A stretch of 64,000 nt of DNA, from NCBI RefSeq assembly GCF_000715075.1, contig NC_134097.1, positions 66,311,190-66,375,189 on the forward strand. Reading direction: 5' to 3'. Within the stretch, counting starts at the first letter, position 1; every line of letters starts with the position of its first letter. The notes under the pieces were generated by a model, which had not been told where the DNA came from, made no database searches, and worked only from the letters and a program-made list of their open reading frames with translations. This document shows, one piece after another, positions 1-11,204 of the stretch. The position numbers and the translations under genes were made by a program. The DNA comes from Nicotiana tabacum. Its lineage: Eukaryota; Streptophyta; Magnoliopsida; Solanales; Solanaceae.

Positions 1-693
1 GAGTTCAAAGTCGTTTCCCATCACTTTGCTCTAGGAAGCACGGAGACTATCGGTATACGATAGAAATCGATGATTCGATTTTATTATCATCAAGGCATCT
101 CGAGGATTTTCAGTGATCGACTCCGAGGGTTATCGGTGACCGACTTTCAGGCAAATAACGACCGGCATCGAGGCAATGTAAATTAGTGGTCCCAGTGGAT
201 CAAGGTGAAGTTCCCAAGGCGCGTACATACAATTGACAAAGCCTAGTGGACTAGTCCAAAAAATGAATCAAGACATTAAATGGCTATACCAACCCCATAT
301 ATTTTTAATTAATGGATCTGTACTATGTTGGGATTCCCCCTCATATATGAAGGGGATCATTGTCATTTTGTAAATATCTGTTGCTCAATACTAAATACAC
401 AAGAACATTCTCTCTGCTCTCTAACATATTCTCTTGATCTCATTACTACATTTATTGCTCATATCCATTGTGTTCTATTTATTGTTCTTCATTTATTATT
501 TATTATTGGCCATAAAGAGCCGTCATTGATCTTATTATAACTATTAGTCATCAATCGACTACCCTCGGTGGGACATCAGACTCGATCCCAAGGCCCCGAA
601 TAAGCAAGCTCGAGGCCCCGATTGGCAGCCATTTAGTTTGGTTAACATCTTGTTCTTAACCTCTTATCTTAATTCTGAGTACCTCGGTAAACA
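1..693 (+). repeat. Right part of a Tat-type LTR (Tat-0)
   Basis: This stretch resembles the LTR at 36597-37242: a shared 'agttcccaaggc' block near 210, a TATA-like TATATGA at 344-350 followed by 'aggggatcat', a 'ctctgctctctaacatattctct' type leader, and 'ggccataaagagcc' near 510. It ends in 'ctcggtaaaca' at 693, the usual 3' end of these LTRs. Its left end lies outside the window. What follows is Ogre LTR sequence rather than a tRNA-Lys PBS, so this is a 3' LTR or a solo LTR that landed in the LTR of Ogre-1. Confidence 0.7.
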
Positions 694-1361
694 GCGGGAT
701 TCAAGGGCGGCGAGGCGGATGAAATGATTACAGTTAGGGTGTTAGGGGTTAATTAAAAAAGGAAAATGATCCTGGGCTATTGATCTTTTAAGATCTGAGG
801 AGTTGGGTGGGTTTAAAAATTGGGTCAGGGTATTAGGGTATGATTTTAATTGGCTTGGCGGTAACAATTTGGGCTAAGGTCCGAAATCAAACCAAATTAA
901 AAGAGGCTATTTTTTAAATACCCAATTAATTGATAAAATAATTTGTAAATAATAGTTAAAAATGATAAAAATGATTTTTTATGCATAAAAATGATTTAGA
1001 ATAATTACGTAATATTATAAAAATAAAAAATGTCATTTTCCGTGTAAATAATGTAATTATGCATATACGAGCTATTATTGCAAAGTTATTGCAATTATAA
1101 TTAAAGATACAAATATAATTATGCATAAAACGGTTAAAGCTTAATATAAATATAAATGATAAAAAATTATCTAATAAATCATCATAAAATTATTTGTGAT
1201 GTAATTAGTAATTATTTGGATAATAAAATACTAGAATAAATTAATTAAAATCCTTTTAAAATTACAGAAAACTATGGAAAAATACTGGTTGATGCTCGTG
1301 CACTATTCTGAAAGTATATATGCATTTTAAAAATATATGAGGGAAAAATTGAGTATCAACA
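694..1361 (-). repeat. 3' LTR remnant of Ogre-1
   Basis: From about 735 this matches the last 700 bp of the 5' LTR of the same element (about 13850-14586): 'gggttaattaaaaa', the 'ttgatctt..aagatc' inverted repeat, then a long AT-rich tail ending in 'gagtatcaaca' at 1361. The left 3.6 kb expected of a full LTR is not in the window; it was interrupted by Tat-0 or lost. The right end is fused directly to integrase sequence. Confidence 0.8.
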
Positions 1362-1860
1362 ACTTGTTGCATTGAGTTCATTTTGTGGTACTTGTATCAT
1401 ATTTGCATGTATTTGACACTGGTGACACTTTTGGACATACCTGATGCAGTCCGTTTCCATAGCCATCCAAAAATATCCTGCCCTCAATATCTTCTTAGCT
1501 AAAATTAAACCACTCATGTGTGGTCCGCAAGTTCTAGCATGTATCTCTTCGAGCAGTTTGGAAGCTTCCTTGGCGTCAACGCACCGTAATAATCCTAGGT
1601 CTGGAGTCCTTCTCTAAAGTATTCCTCCACTTTGAGAGAAATGGTTGGATAATCTTCGTAGTGTGTGTTTTTGAGTATGATTGCATGCTTTGGGTATTCT
1701 CCTTTTGCCAAGTATTCCTCTATGTCATGGAACTATGGATTCCCATCCATTTCTTCTTCAACATGAGCACAATAAGGTGTCTGATTATGGATACTTACTG
1801 GAATGGGGGCCCGGGTGCTGTATCATGGAGGACAAAGTGTCCAATGCGTCTGCGAACTCA
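1362..1860 (-). pseudogene. pol: Integrase, N-terminal part only (Ogre-1)
   Basis: The minus strand aligns with the integrase of Ogre-2 (about 47850-48240). Shared residues cover the His-His-Cys-Cys zinc-binding region and the stretch around 'LAKKI' and 'EYPK'. Integrase would insert the cDNA into chromosomes, but here the catalytic core (Asp, Asp, Glu) and the C-terminal domain are absent, because the sequence ends against the 3' LTR at 1361. Stops and shifts are also present, for example near 1620. This part cannot be functional. Confidence 0.75.
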
Positions 1861-2330
1861 TTCTAGATTCTTGGAACATATTTAAACTCTATCTTTTTGA
1901 TACTCTTCATCAGCTCTTGCACATGATATAGATATGGTAATATTTTGGTATTCTTGGTACCTCAGTCTCCTAGAACCTGATGTACCAGAAGGTCTGAGTC
2001 ACCAATTACGAGCATCCTGGATATTCATGTCGATGGCCAAATTAAGCCCCTAGATGCAAGATTCGTATTCTACCATATTGTTGGTGTACGAAAACCTGAG
2101 CTTCGCAGATACCAGATAATTTTGACCTATTTCTGACACCAAAACAGCTCCAATACCTACTCCTTTGAAATTTGCAGCCTCATCGCAGAACATTCTTCTA
2201 CCGTCATAGGTTTCGGTGATATCTTCTTCTACAAATGATTCTTCTTTATCGGGAAAATACGTTTTTGGTGGTTCATATTCTCCTCCTACAGGATTTTCTG
2301 CAAGATGATCTACTAACGCCTGTCCCTTGA
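1861..2330 (-). pseudogene. pol: RNase H domain (Ogre-1)
   Basis: The frame 2562-2050 carries the RNase H start with Asp in 'RMFCDEAANF', 'GVGIGAVLVSE', and Glu in 'MVEYESCI', where it stops; the rest of the domain continues below 2050 with further stops. RNase H removes the RNA strand after reverse transcription. Compared with Ogre-2, whose domain is intact at 48271-48852, this copy has lost the reading frame after the second catalytic residue and has Glu in place of Gly after the first Asp. Confidence 0.75.
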
Positions 2331-3844
2331 CCGCCTTCTGAGTCACATAGACAAATTCACTCAATAGTATCTTCCATTTTGCTAGTTTCCCTATAGTCAT
2401 GGGTTTATGGAAAATATATTTAGGAGGATCCACCCTTGATATGAGATATGTGGTATAGGCATAGAAGTAGTGCCTCAATTTCTGAGCTATCCACGTCAGG
2501 TCGAAGCATGTGCATTCTATCAAAGAATACCATGCTTCATAAGGTGTGAACTTCTTACACAAATAATATATGGCCTGCTCTTTTCTTCCCGTCTTGTCGT
2601 GCTATCCCAAGACACTACCAAAAGCGCCATCTAGTAGGACAAATGGAGTAGCAAATGTCTCCCGGGTTCTGGTGGGACCAGAATTGGTGTGGACAAATAT
2701 TAGTTGATTTTATCAAAAGCTTTCTGGCAGTCTTCAGTTCAACTTATTGTGGCGTCCTTCTTTAACATTTTGAAAATCGGGTCACGGATCACGATCGATT
2801 GTGCTATGAAGAGGTTGATGTAATTGAGATGCCCCAAAAAGCTCATCACATCTTTCTTGTTCTTTGACGGTGGCAAATCCTGGGTAGCCTTGACCTTTGA
2901 CGGATCTAGATCAATCCTCGGCGGCTGATGATGAATCCTAACAACTTTTCAGCAGAGACTCCAAAGGCACATTTTGTGGGATTAAGCTTCAGATTATACC
3001 TTTGAAACCGATCAAAAAACTTTATCAAATTCGCTATATGATCTATGCCCTTCTTGGATTTGATGATGACATCATCCATATATACTTCTATCTCCTTGTG
3101 TATCATGTTGTGGAAAATGGTTGTAATGCCTCTCATATAAGTAACCCCAACAAACGACATCATTTTATATCAATACACTCCCCATGGTGTAATAAAGGCT
3201 GTCTTCTCGGCATCTTCGTCATCCATCCAGATTTGAGGATATCCCTCGAAGAAATCTACAAAGGATTGGAGTTCATGCTTGACACAATTGTCGATCAGTA
3301 TGTGTATATTGGGTAATGGGAAATCATCTTTGGGACTTGCTCTATTTAAATCACGATAGTTGACACATACTCTAACTTTCCCATCTTTCTTCGGAGTTGG
3401 CATGATGTTAGCCAACCAAGTAGGATATTCGACCACTCTAAGAACCTTAGCTTTAATCTACTTGGTGACTTCTTCTTTGATTTTCTGACTCATATCCGGC
3501 TTGAACTTTCTGAGCTTCTGCTTTACAGGTGGACACGTCGGATTGGTATGTAGTGTGTGAGCTACTATAGATGTGCTCAAACCTATCATATCATCATAAG
3601 ACCATGCAAAAATATCTTCATACTCTTTCAGGAAGCGGGTGTACTCTTCTTTCTCTGATGGTGAAAGGTAAATGCTTATGCGAGTCTCTTTGACTATTTT
3701 AGAATCTACTAAATTGACTATCTCTGTTTTTTCCAAATTGGACATCGGCTTGTTCTCAAAATTTTCTAATATTATATCTTCTTCTTCTATTTCCTCTGAA
3801 TCACTATCCTTATGTTGCATTGTCTCATTACATGTCACAGTCAT
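2331..3844 (-). pseudogene. pol: Reverse transcriptase (Ogre-1)
   Basis: Three minus-strand frames cover RT. 3844-3458 is the N-terminal extension ('YEDIFAWSYDDM', 'VKQKLRKFKPDM'). 3436-3170 holds 'KKDGKVRVCVNYRDLN' and 'SPKDDFPLPNI'. 3163-2906 holds the catalytic YMDD at 3071-3082 and 'KLNPTKCAFGV'. The thumb and connection follow to about 2331. Lesions are a TAG at 3458-3460, a TGA at about 3170 (Cys codon in Ogre-2), a loss before YMDD that removes the 'PFGLKN' block, and a break after 2906. RT copies the genomic RNA into DNA. The TAG at 3458 is shared with Ogre-2. Confidence 0.88.
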
Positions 3845-4045
3845 CGGTTTATCAGGATAATGTTGTTGAGAGAAAATGCAAAGGATAATAATAAATAATA
3901 AAATAGTAGTGCATTAAATAAATCTTGAAAATATTAAAACAACTATTACTCAATGACTCAAGCAATTATTTCAAACAAAATACGAACAACATACAATATT
4001 GAAAATTTCTTAAATGCTTAAAATTGCTTTTTAAAATAGATCATG
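3845..4045 (-). other. AT-rich intron-like spacer between protease and RT (Ogre-1)
   Basis: About 200 bp of strongly AT-rich sequence without an open frame separates the protease-side ORF (ends 4046) from the RT ORF (Met at 3844). Ogre elements are known to splice out an intron at this point, and Ogre-2 has a similar gap at 50391-50570. I cannot assign the donor and acceptor with confidence by eye. The pyrimidine-rich minus-strand run just before the RT start ('CATTTTCTCTCAACAAC') is the likely acceptor side. Confidence 0.6.
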
Positions 4046-5189
4046 CTAATTGCCAGGCAACCCAGGAACTCGACGGGCCCATGATGGTGTAGTAGTCCAG
4101 TTCTTGAGAACAACTCCTTTTCCCATGGTCGGAATTGTAAGGTCTTCCTCCTCCTCAACTATTGCATTGCAATCCATGTCCTTATCATCTAGGAATAGAT
4201 TCCTTAGGCCAGCTAAAGCCTCATCTTCTTCAGATCCCCATATCACGTCAATCTGTTGAAATATCTGGTGTAGGTGCAATATTGGCTGTTCAAGAGGGTA
4301 ACAAGGACCACGCCATGGTGGTGACCAATTCTGATACTCTGCCAGGTGTATTCATACACCAGCCGTCGTGGCACTTTAGCTATATCAGTTTGGTGATCCC
4401 TTGGAGATTCTTGTCGAGACCCTTGCCGGGTTCATACCATGTCCATAAAAATATGCTTTCAATATTATTAGTCCATCATTTATCTTTCTCAATTGCATTG
4501 ACGTGCTCGATGCAATGGTACACTTCTCCACCCAACTTCCTTCTATTCTCGACAACCGGAACAATTTGATTGGTGTAAATGGGATTACTTCCATCCTCGT
4601 AGATGATTATTTCCTGATTATTCAATTCAAACTTCATGGCCTGGTGTAGCGTAGAGGCTGCAACACCAGTAGCATGTATCTATAGTCGTCCCAACAGGAG
4701 ATTGTATGTGGTGGATATGTCCAATAGTTGAAATTCAACATCAAACCAAGTCGGGCCCATCTGCAAACATAGGTTGATTTCCCCAATACTGGCCCTTTGG
4801 GACACATCGAATGTTTCCACGTTCATAGTTCCTGCTCATATCTCATGCAAACCTTTACCCAACCTCTTCAAAGTAGTAAATGGACAAATGTTGAGACTCA
4901 AAACCCTATCTATCAGGACCATGGCGACGAATTTATCCTTGAACTACACTGTGATATATAGTGCCCTATCGTGACTCAGTCCTTCCAGTGGCAGCTCCTC
5001 TTTGTGAAAAGTGATCTTGTGGCTCTCCAATTCTTGCCCTACCACATTAGCCATTTCTCCACTAGTGATATTATTGGGTACATAGGCTTCATTAAACACC
5101 TTCATCAATGCATTCCTATGCGCCTCTAAATTTTGTTGTAGTGATAGAATAGATATATGAGCAAGGGTTTTGTTCAGATGATCAACCAA
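4046..5189 (-). pseudogene. pol: Aspartic protease and linker (Ogre-1)
   Basis: The frame 5189-4944 ('NALMKVFNEAYVP', 'EMANVVGQELESHKITF') leads into the protease, which is readable to about 4600 through homology with Ogre-2 51085-51600 ('CLQMGPTWF', 'YNLLLGR', 'LHQAMKFE'). The linker ORF 4279-4046 has an acidic stretch rich in Glu. A retropepsin would cleave the Gag-Pol polyprotein, but the active-site loop reads 'LIDRVLSLNIC' where Ogre-2 has 'LIDGGSSLNIC', so the conserved Asp-Gly pair is lost, and several stops interrupt the frame. Confidence 0.75.
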
Positions 5190-7455
5190 AAAATACTCTC
5201 TTGCTTGAACCTTTCTCCAAAGATCATCCGGGCCAGTTTCAAGGATAGGCTGCTTGGGAGCGGCTTCTTTACTTGTTCCTCTGAAATGCTCGAATGTTTA
5301 AACCCTACTGGTCCTGGTCATACCTTGTGCTGCGCCGGTTTCTTTCATTTTCCCATTTCCATTCCTTACCACCTCTACAACATAGTCCCGAGTTATGGCA
5401 ATGGGCATAAAAGACGATGTAGGTGCTACTGTCATGGTGAAGGGTGTGGTCACTTCCACCTCAAATGGAGTTGACATGTAAACCCTACTGGTCAGTGCGG
5501 TTACTTCAACCTCAACTGGTGACTAAATCAGCACCACAATAGGTATGAGAATGACTAGAAGTAATTTAGGTTCATCCCCTTCACAAATAAGCCCGATTGA
5601 TCCTTCCAAATCCCATTCTTCCTCAGTTTCGATCACATTTACCCCCTCGCCCCTGTGATCTGGGAGGGGATTATTGCGGACATTAGGTGCAACCTCTTTT
5701 GCTTATATAACCTTGGTGTCAATCAGCGTTTGGATCTTATCCTTCAAATTATGACATTTATCGATAGTATGACCCTTCATGCCTGAGTAGTAGGAACATG
5801 TCTTGTTTGGATTGACCCACTGAGAGGAATATTCCATAGCAACGGAATGAATGGGAGTGACGTAACTGGCAGCCTTCGGTGTTCCATACAACTGATCGAT
5901 TGGTTCAGCAATAAGAGTGTATTGTTTAGGCGGTCTATGGTCGAAATTTTGTTTGGGATTTTAGTAGTTTTGGTGGGCTGGTGGTGAGTGGTAGTATGTT
6001 GGCTGGGTGTTATAAGTATGGTAAGTGGTGGAGGGTTGGTGGTATCTAGGAGGTGAAGACTGATATGTGGGCGGAGGTGTTTGGTATGTGAGATGAGACT
6101 CTGGACCTTGGGCAACAATTACTGCACCAACTTCTTTCTTCTTAGAGATACCTCCCAATTACAAGGCTTTGTTTGTAGCCTATAGTGCCTCAAAGTTTGT
6201 TACCATTCTGCTTTTAATTCCCTCTTCTATTCTTTCTCCCAGTTTGATGATGTCGGAAAATTTATGGTTTTTAATAACCATCAACCTTTCATAGTATTGT
6301 GGATCTTTAGCTCTGACGAAGAACATATTCATCTATTTTTCTTCCAATGCTGGCCTTACTTTCGCAGCTTCTGATCTCTATCGAGTAGCATACTCGTGAA
6401 AAGTTTCTGTTGGCTTCTTTTTAAGATTTTGAATATAGAAGACATTTGGCACATTTTCTGTATTGAACCTGAACCGATCTCCATAAAATCTAATGCCATG
6501 CTTACCAAGTTATCTCATTTCTTTGGGTTTTGACTGATGTGCCAGGATAGGGCATCTCCAGTGAGGCTCCTCTTGAACAACTTCATGCGAATTCTTTCAT
6601 CTTTACCAACCCCTATGAGCTTGTCACAATATGTTCTCAAATGTACCTTCGGATCACTTGTCTCGTCGAACATTTCGAACTTAGGAGGTTTGTAACCATC
6701 TAGTAGTTCTACGTCCAGCTAAATACACAAATCCTCATATTTCAAACCTTTGATGCCTTTACCACCTTCAACACCTTGGATTCGACTAGTAAGTTTCTTG
6801 AGTTCTTTTGCCATGTTCTTGATGAGCAGGTCCTTCTCTGCGGATTCAGATATGTATAGGGTTTGTTGTGGAGTGTGAAATACAGTTTCCATGTATATAG
6901 GGTTACTTTGATAGACTCCAATAATTTGGGCATTGTCGTGGTTGTTGGTTGAGTTTTGGGGATCAGGGTTGTGTTGTGGTGCATTTTGAGGAGTGTGGTA
7001 GTGGTGATTTATTGATACTGGATTGGACGGTGATGATATTGTGGAGGGGTTGGTTCTGGTGGAGGATTAGGATTTTGAGGAGGTGTGGCATACTGATGAG
7101 GCACGTGAGGATTTTGTTGGTTTTGTATGTTCTGAGGAGGTGCAAGGTTTTGGGCATTTTATTGGTTTATGCCGGGGATGTTCAGGGTAAGGGAAAGGTT
7201 ATCTAGGTTTCGGACCTGCTCAAGTTCCCCTTGTAGCTCCAGTATCTTTTGTTCCAACCATAAAACCAAGTCATTCTATGTCGGACTACTCCGACCATCC
7301 GAAGTCTTGACATTCTCTGCATATGTAGCGTTGTCTTTCTTGATGCAACTCGTATCATCTATTCTGGCTTTTCCCTTGCTTTTAGGATCACTTGGACGAG
7401 GAGGAGGTGGAGGACCTCTATATCTGGTATGATATGCTGACGATGGCAGTATGTA
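5190..7455 (-). pseudogene. gag: Gag (Ogre-1)
   Basis: Minus-strand homology with Ogre-2 gag runs across the whole stretch. The N-terminal low-complexity region lies near 7440, the retrotransposon gag core at about 6300-6800 ('LRTYCDKLIGVGKDERIRMK' in frame), a Pro/Tyr/Thr-rich linker in the ORF 6158-5961, and a zinc-knuckle-like motif 'CSYYSGMKGHTIDKC' in the ORF 5891-5703. Gag forms the particle that packages the RNA. Many stops break the frame. Open frames on the opposite strand here (for example 6949-7432) are shadows of the low-complexity sequence. Confidence 0.75.
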
Positions 7456-7804
7456 CGAACCAACCTTAGGGAATGGGAATAAACAAATAGAGAAAAGAAG
7501 AAAACAAAAAGGTAAATAAGTCAGTAAGGAGTATTAAAGGGATATTTGCGGTATTTATACATATATTGCAGAATTATAAATTCGAGTCCTAGTTTGGGGG
7601 ACCTCATTGTGTCCGAGGTAGGCCTAAGCGACTTATAGATTTGGAGAAAATCGATGCCAATAATTGCGTCATTTCATTAATATGATAAATAAACCAAATA
7701 TCTACTAAAATGACAATAATAATAAAGAGTCAGTAATGGCATTTTCCTTATTACAACCAAAGTCTAAAACAAGTCTAGAAAGCAAGTAAAACATCATTTC
7801 TAAT
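7456..7804 (-). other. Spacer between ORF1 and gag (Ogre-1)
   Basis: No protein is recognisable. A core at about 7582-7655 is conserved with Ogre-2 (about 54206-54268) around 'gaggtaggcctaagcgac', and a TATA-like TATAAATA lies on the minus strand near 7549-7556. The spacer could hold signals for gag expression; this is inference only. Confidence 0.5.
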
Positions 7805-9390
7805 CTATTTGGTCCCAGAGGGACCTTCTCCATGCTTGGCCTTCTTTGATCCATCGATCAGATTCCCTAGGTTGTGCATGTCCAATAGTAGATATGCCCT
7901 TGCTAGGAGCCCTCCTTCATTGCCATCCATGTTTTGTTAGCCTACAACCCTCCTTCTCATTTTCCCTTCAAGCTCCATCAACCCCTGTTCCAAATACTCC
8001 AACGTCTCTATTGATTTAGTATCGATTTCTCTCCACTCGTTGATTTCTTCCATATCCACTTTACATTGTTCCAAAGGCCTGACTTCAGACTCGAAAACCC
8101 TTTTACACAGCATCCTGTATGTGACTTGTGCTTCAGCTGCATCGTCTACAACCCTATTCCTTAGATTAATCTCTGGCTTGACATCCCCCGCTATATCATC
8201 TACCAGCCATGAAGGATAGAAGTGCACATGGCCGACATGATACTGATCTGGCTCAATGGTATCTTTCTCCACAATGATCTTTTGATGCCACATGTGTTGT
8301 GCCTCGTACATCAATGGAATGGTGTTCCCCTAGAAGTCTGCTTTGTACTGAACTATTTTAGAAACTTGTGGCATAACCTATTTTCTCCTCGCTTGCCTTA
8401 TAACCCTGATAGGAGCATAATGATAGATACCCCTCAATCCGATTAGCACTAGATGAGGAGTATCTCTCGACCCGATGATGAATTCACTGCTAAGGAACAA
8501 CTCGAACATCCAATGTATATTTTCATCAGTTAGATTGCTGAAGAAATGTGCCCAGCTCACAGAGTTTTCTGGTTGCGCAAACCTATTTGGGATAAAAGTC
8601 ATTCTCTTCGGATGGTGATAGGCTATGTGGTCATTCCATGGTTGGCATGGAAGTTCTTGACAATATTCTCCTCTATGAAGGTGTTCCTACAACCATACTT
8701 GCACCAACAGATTGCAACCCTCGATATGTCCATACCCATTTTTGCAATGGTCTAAAGACCAGTATATATCAACCAGAATCATAGGGACAATAATATAAGT
8801 TTGCCCCTCAATCCCCTCTATCAAAGTATTAGTGACCATAGCTAGGCTAGTTTGGATCCTTTCTCCTTGTATTGGAAATACCATCATCCCCTGAAAACAG
8901 ACAATGAATACAAAAACTCGACAGTGAGTCCAACCCAAAGAAGTGATGGCAAACTCATCATGGTATAGGTGGTATGACTTGCTGTGACCATAACGATCAT
9001 AGAGGAAATCGAATGGTATGTAAGACTTCTTCAAATAAACTAAATCATCATTTTTCCTGAAACTCATCATTTTCAAGAAACCACGAGAAGTGCGGTTTTC
9101 CGGTACCAACAAACTAAAACTATCCCATGGGAGCCCAGCGAAACCTCCTATTTCTTCTAAAAGGGGAGTCATTTCTATGTCACCAAAATGGAAAATGTCT
9201 CTTTTATCATCCCTGAACATGGTGGTGGCCTCAATTAATGAATTGTTTGGCTGGATGTCTAACATAGAGGTAAATTTCCGAGGACTCTCTTTATATGGTT
9301 TTTGTCAGTTGGTGTGAGATTTTTCCACCAATCCAGCAGCAAATGTGGAAAATTTTGATCCATGCCGAACCTGGGGACTTCGTGCCTCAT
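7805..9390 (-). pseudogene. Ogre ORF1 (Ogre-1)
   Basis: This extra ORF upstream of gag is characteristic of Ogre; its function is not known to me. The start at 9390 ('MRHEVPRFG') matches the Met-Arg-His of Ogre-2, and the end at 7805 has the same C-terminus 'GEGPSGTK'. Frames 9265-8687, 8602-8378 and 8314-7937 are in register and carry 'FGDIEMTPLLEEIGG', 'IPFDFLYDRYG', 'HHPKRM' and 'AQHMWHQKII'. The C-terminal third is rich in Glu, Lys and Leu and probably coiled-coil. Damage consists of a frameshift between 9390 and 9265 and stops near 8687, 8378 and 7937. Confidence 0.8.
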
Positions 9391-10240
9391 TTTTGTAAAA
9401 GAAATAGAGTTAGCCCTTTCCCCCTCCAGATTTGGCTATTTACACGTTAAAAATCAATATATTGGCATGTTTCTCCAAATAATGCATAGATTGTGATTGT
9501 GTCGATTGGGATTATGGAAATCCTGGTGGACTTTGGACAAGGCTTGCCTTGGCGAGTTATAACACAGACAACGCTATAACCTATACTAGGTTGGGAGATG
9601 ATGCGTGCACAGTTAATATTAGAGTGGGGGTTTCTAGAAAGGTCTAGACTGGTACCCTCAAGAGGACAACTTGAGAGGGAAAGGGATGGAACATCGACTA
9701 CACTGCTGATCGACTAGTTTTGCTGCAAGTAAGCCTTTCCAAATTTAAAGGGTTATTTAGGAAGAGCACAGACACTCATCAAGCGCCGCTATGGTATTAA
9801 TTATGAACTAGTGGAATATGATGTGGAACATACTTTATGAAAAGATAAAACAATATGTTGTCAAATATTTTGCATGATGAAAACAGTAAATGCAGTATTG
9901 AATGAAATGTAAAGACATAAAATAAAGGAAAATAAGGAAGAAGTTAGTTCACGTAATATGAAAATAGTAATAAAGTAGACAAGGGAGTGAGGGTGCGGAG
10001 AGACATGATGTAACATTTCATAAAAAATGTCTAAAGGAAGACACATGTTATGACCAAGTTGAGCATAAATTTTCATGAGAATTCAAATATAGGGAAAACG
10101 GGGAAACAGGTGTACAGGGAGTAATGAAAGGGAAAACGGGAGCGGGATATTCATGTAACAACAAAAATAATAAAGATATGTTTATCAAAAAATATTAATT
10201 CATATAGACCAAGCTTGCTTATGGTAAGAGCCTAAAAATA
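9391..10240 (-). other. Ogre-1 leader between PBS and ORF1
   Basis: Untranslated leader without a supported ORF. Parts match the Ogre-2 leader (55996-56677), such as 'actggtaccctcaagaggacaacttgag' cut short at its ends, and 'gatcgactagtttt' near 9710. Packaging signals are expected in such leaders, but none can be named here. Confidence 0.6.
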
Positions 10241-10258
10241 TCCCCAACAGAGTCGCCA
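10241..10258 (-). promoter_or_regulatory. Primer binding site, Ogre-1
   Basis: The minus strand reads TGGCGACTCTGTTGGGGA, three bases from the LTR end at 10262. This is the tRNA-Arg type PBS known for Ogre. It fixes the orientation of the element and the inner end of the 5' LTR. Confidence 0.85.
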
Positions 10259-11204
10259 TGCTGTCGCGCCCCTTTTTCTCGCTAAATCGGGTTTCGACAC
10301 ATGACAACTCTTGTAAGGAATGGTACTAAAAGAGAGAGTCACCACCTAAGGGGTTTGAGGTGCATTAGGGCATCTATTTGCAAATAACTCGAGTTTAACC
10401 AGTTTGTGTCACCAAAGATCGGGTAAGGGCTCGAAATTACCTCGAAGAGAAGGTGTTAGGCACTCTTTGAGGTCCACAACTATGGGTCCCAGCCAAACTC
10501 GAATAATATGAATTAGTCAGACAAACAAAGACAAATAAAGTAAGAAGTTTGGGAAATTCATTATTAAACTCAAATAATAGATTTAAAGATAAGATGGGGG
10601 GTCCTAAATTTTTTCTCCTAAAGGATCACCCCGTGCAACATAAATAATACTTCATAACTCCCTCAAGATGGGGCGTTACTTGTATTATTTAGCGGGCACA
10701 GACTATCATCTCCTGCTACCAGATTACTATCTTTAAGTTATTACCTGAAGCGCACTAGTTGATTCTAAACCGAGCCTAATGCGTGTACTACCCATCTCAT
10801 GCCTATGGTCTAGGGGGTTTTGGACCTCTATTTGGATTGTTCTAGACCTTATCTGGGCTGCTCAATATTGCAAAAACTAGGAGACAAGCAAAACATATAA
10901 AGACTTCACATAAAAGTAACTAAAGGCTCATATTGACCCCCGCAATTAGACAGCAAATGCACGCAAACACATATGCAAATAAGGAGCTTTCAGAATTCAG
11001 AACCTTAAACCAAAGTTTGGGTAGTTCTAGATACGAGCTGCCATTTCTCACATATAGATGGCTAATAGTTTTATGGGGTCGTATTTGCTATTACAAGATG
11101 ATTATTGTAATTGCAAATTATAAGTGATTAAAACTACAAGCATGATTTCTAGGTGATTCTGGATTCCAATATTATAAAGGTAATGTTGTAATTTCTGACG
11201 TATT

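Noticed and set aside
1661..1885. Plus-strand ORFs at 1661-1885.
   Set aside because: They are opposite to integrase and RNase H coding sequence of Ogre-1 and are shadows.
6949..7432. Two overlapping plus-strand ORFs of 85-87 codons.
   Set aside because: They are the reverse of the low-complexity gag start of Ogre-1 and show no domain.
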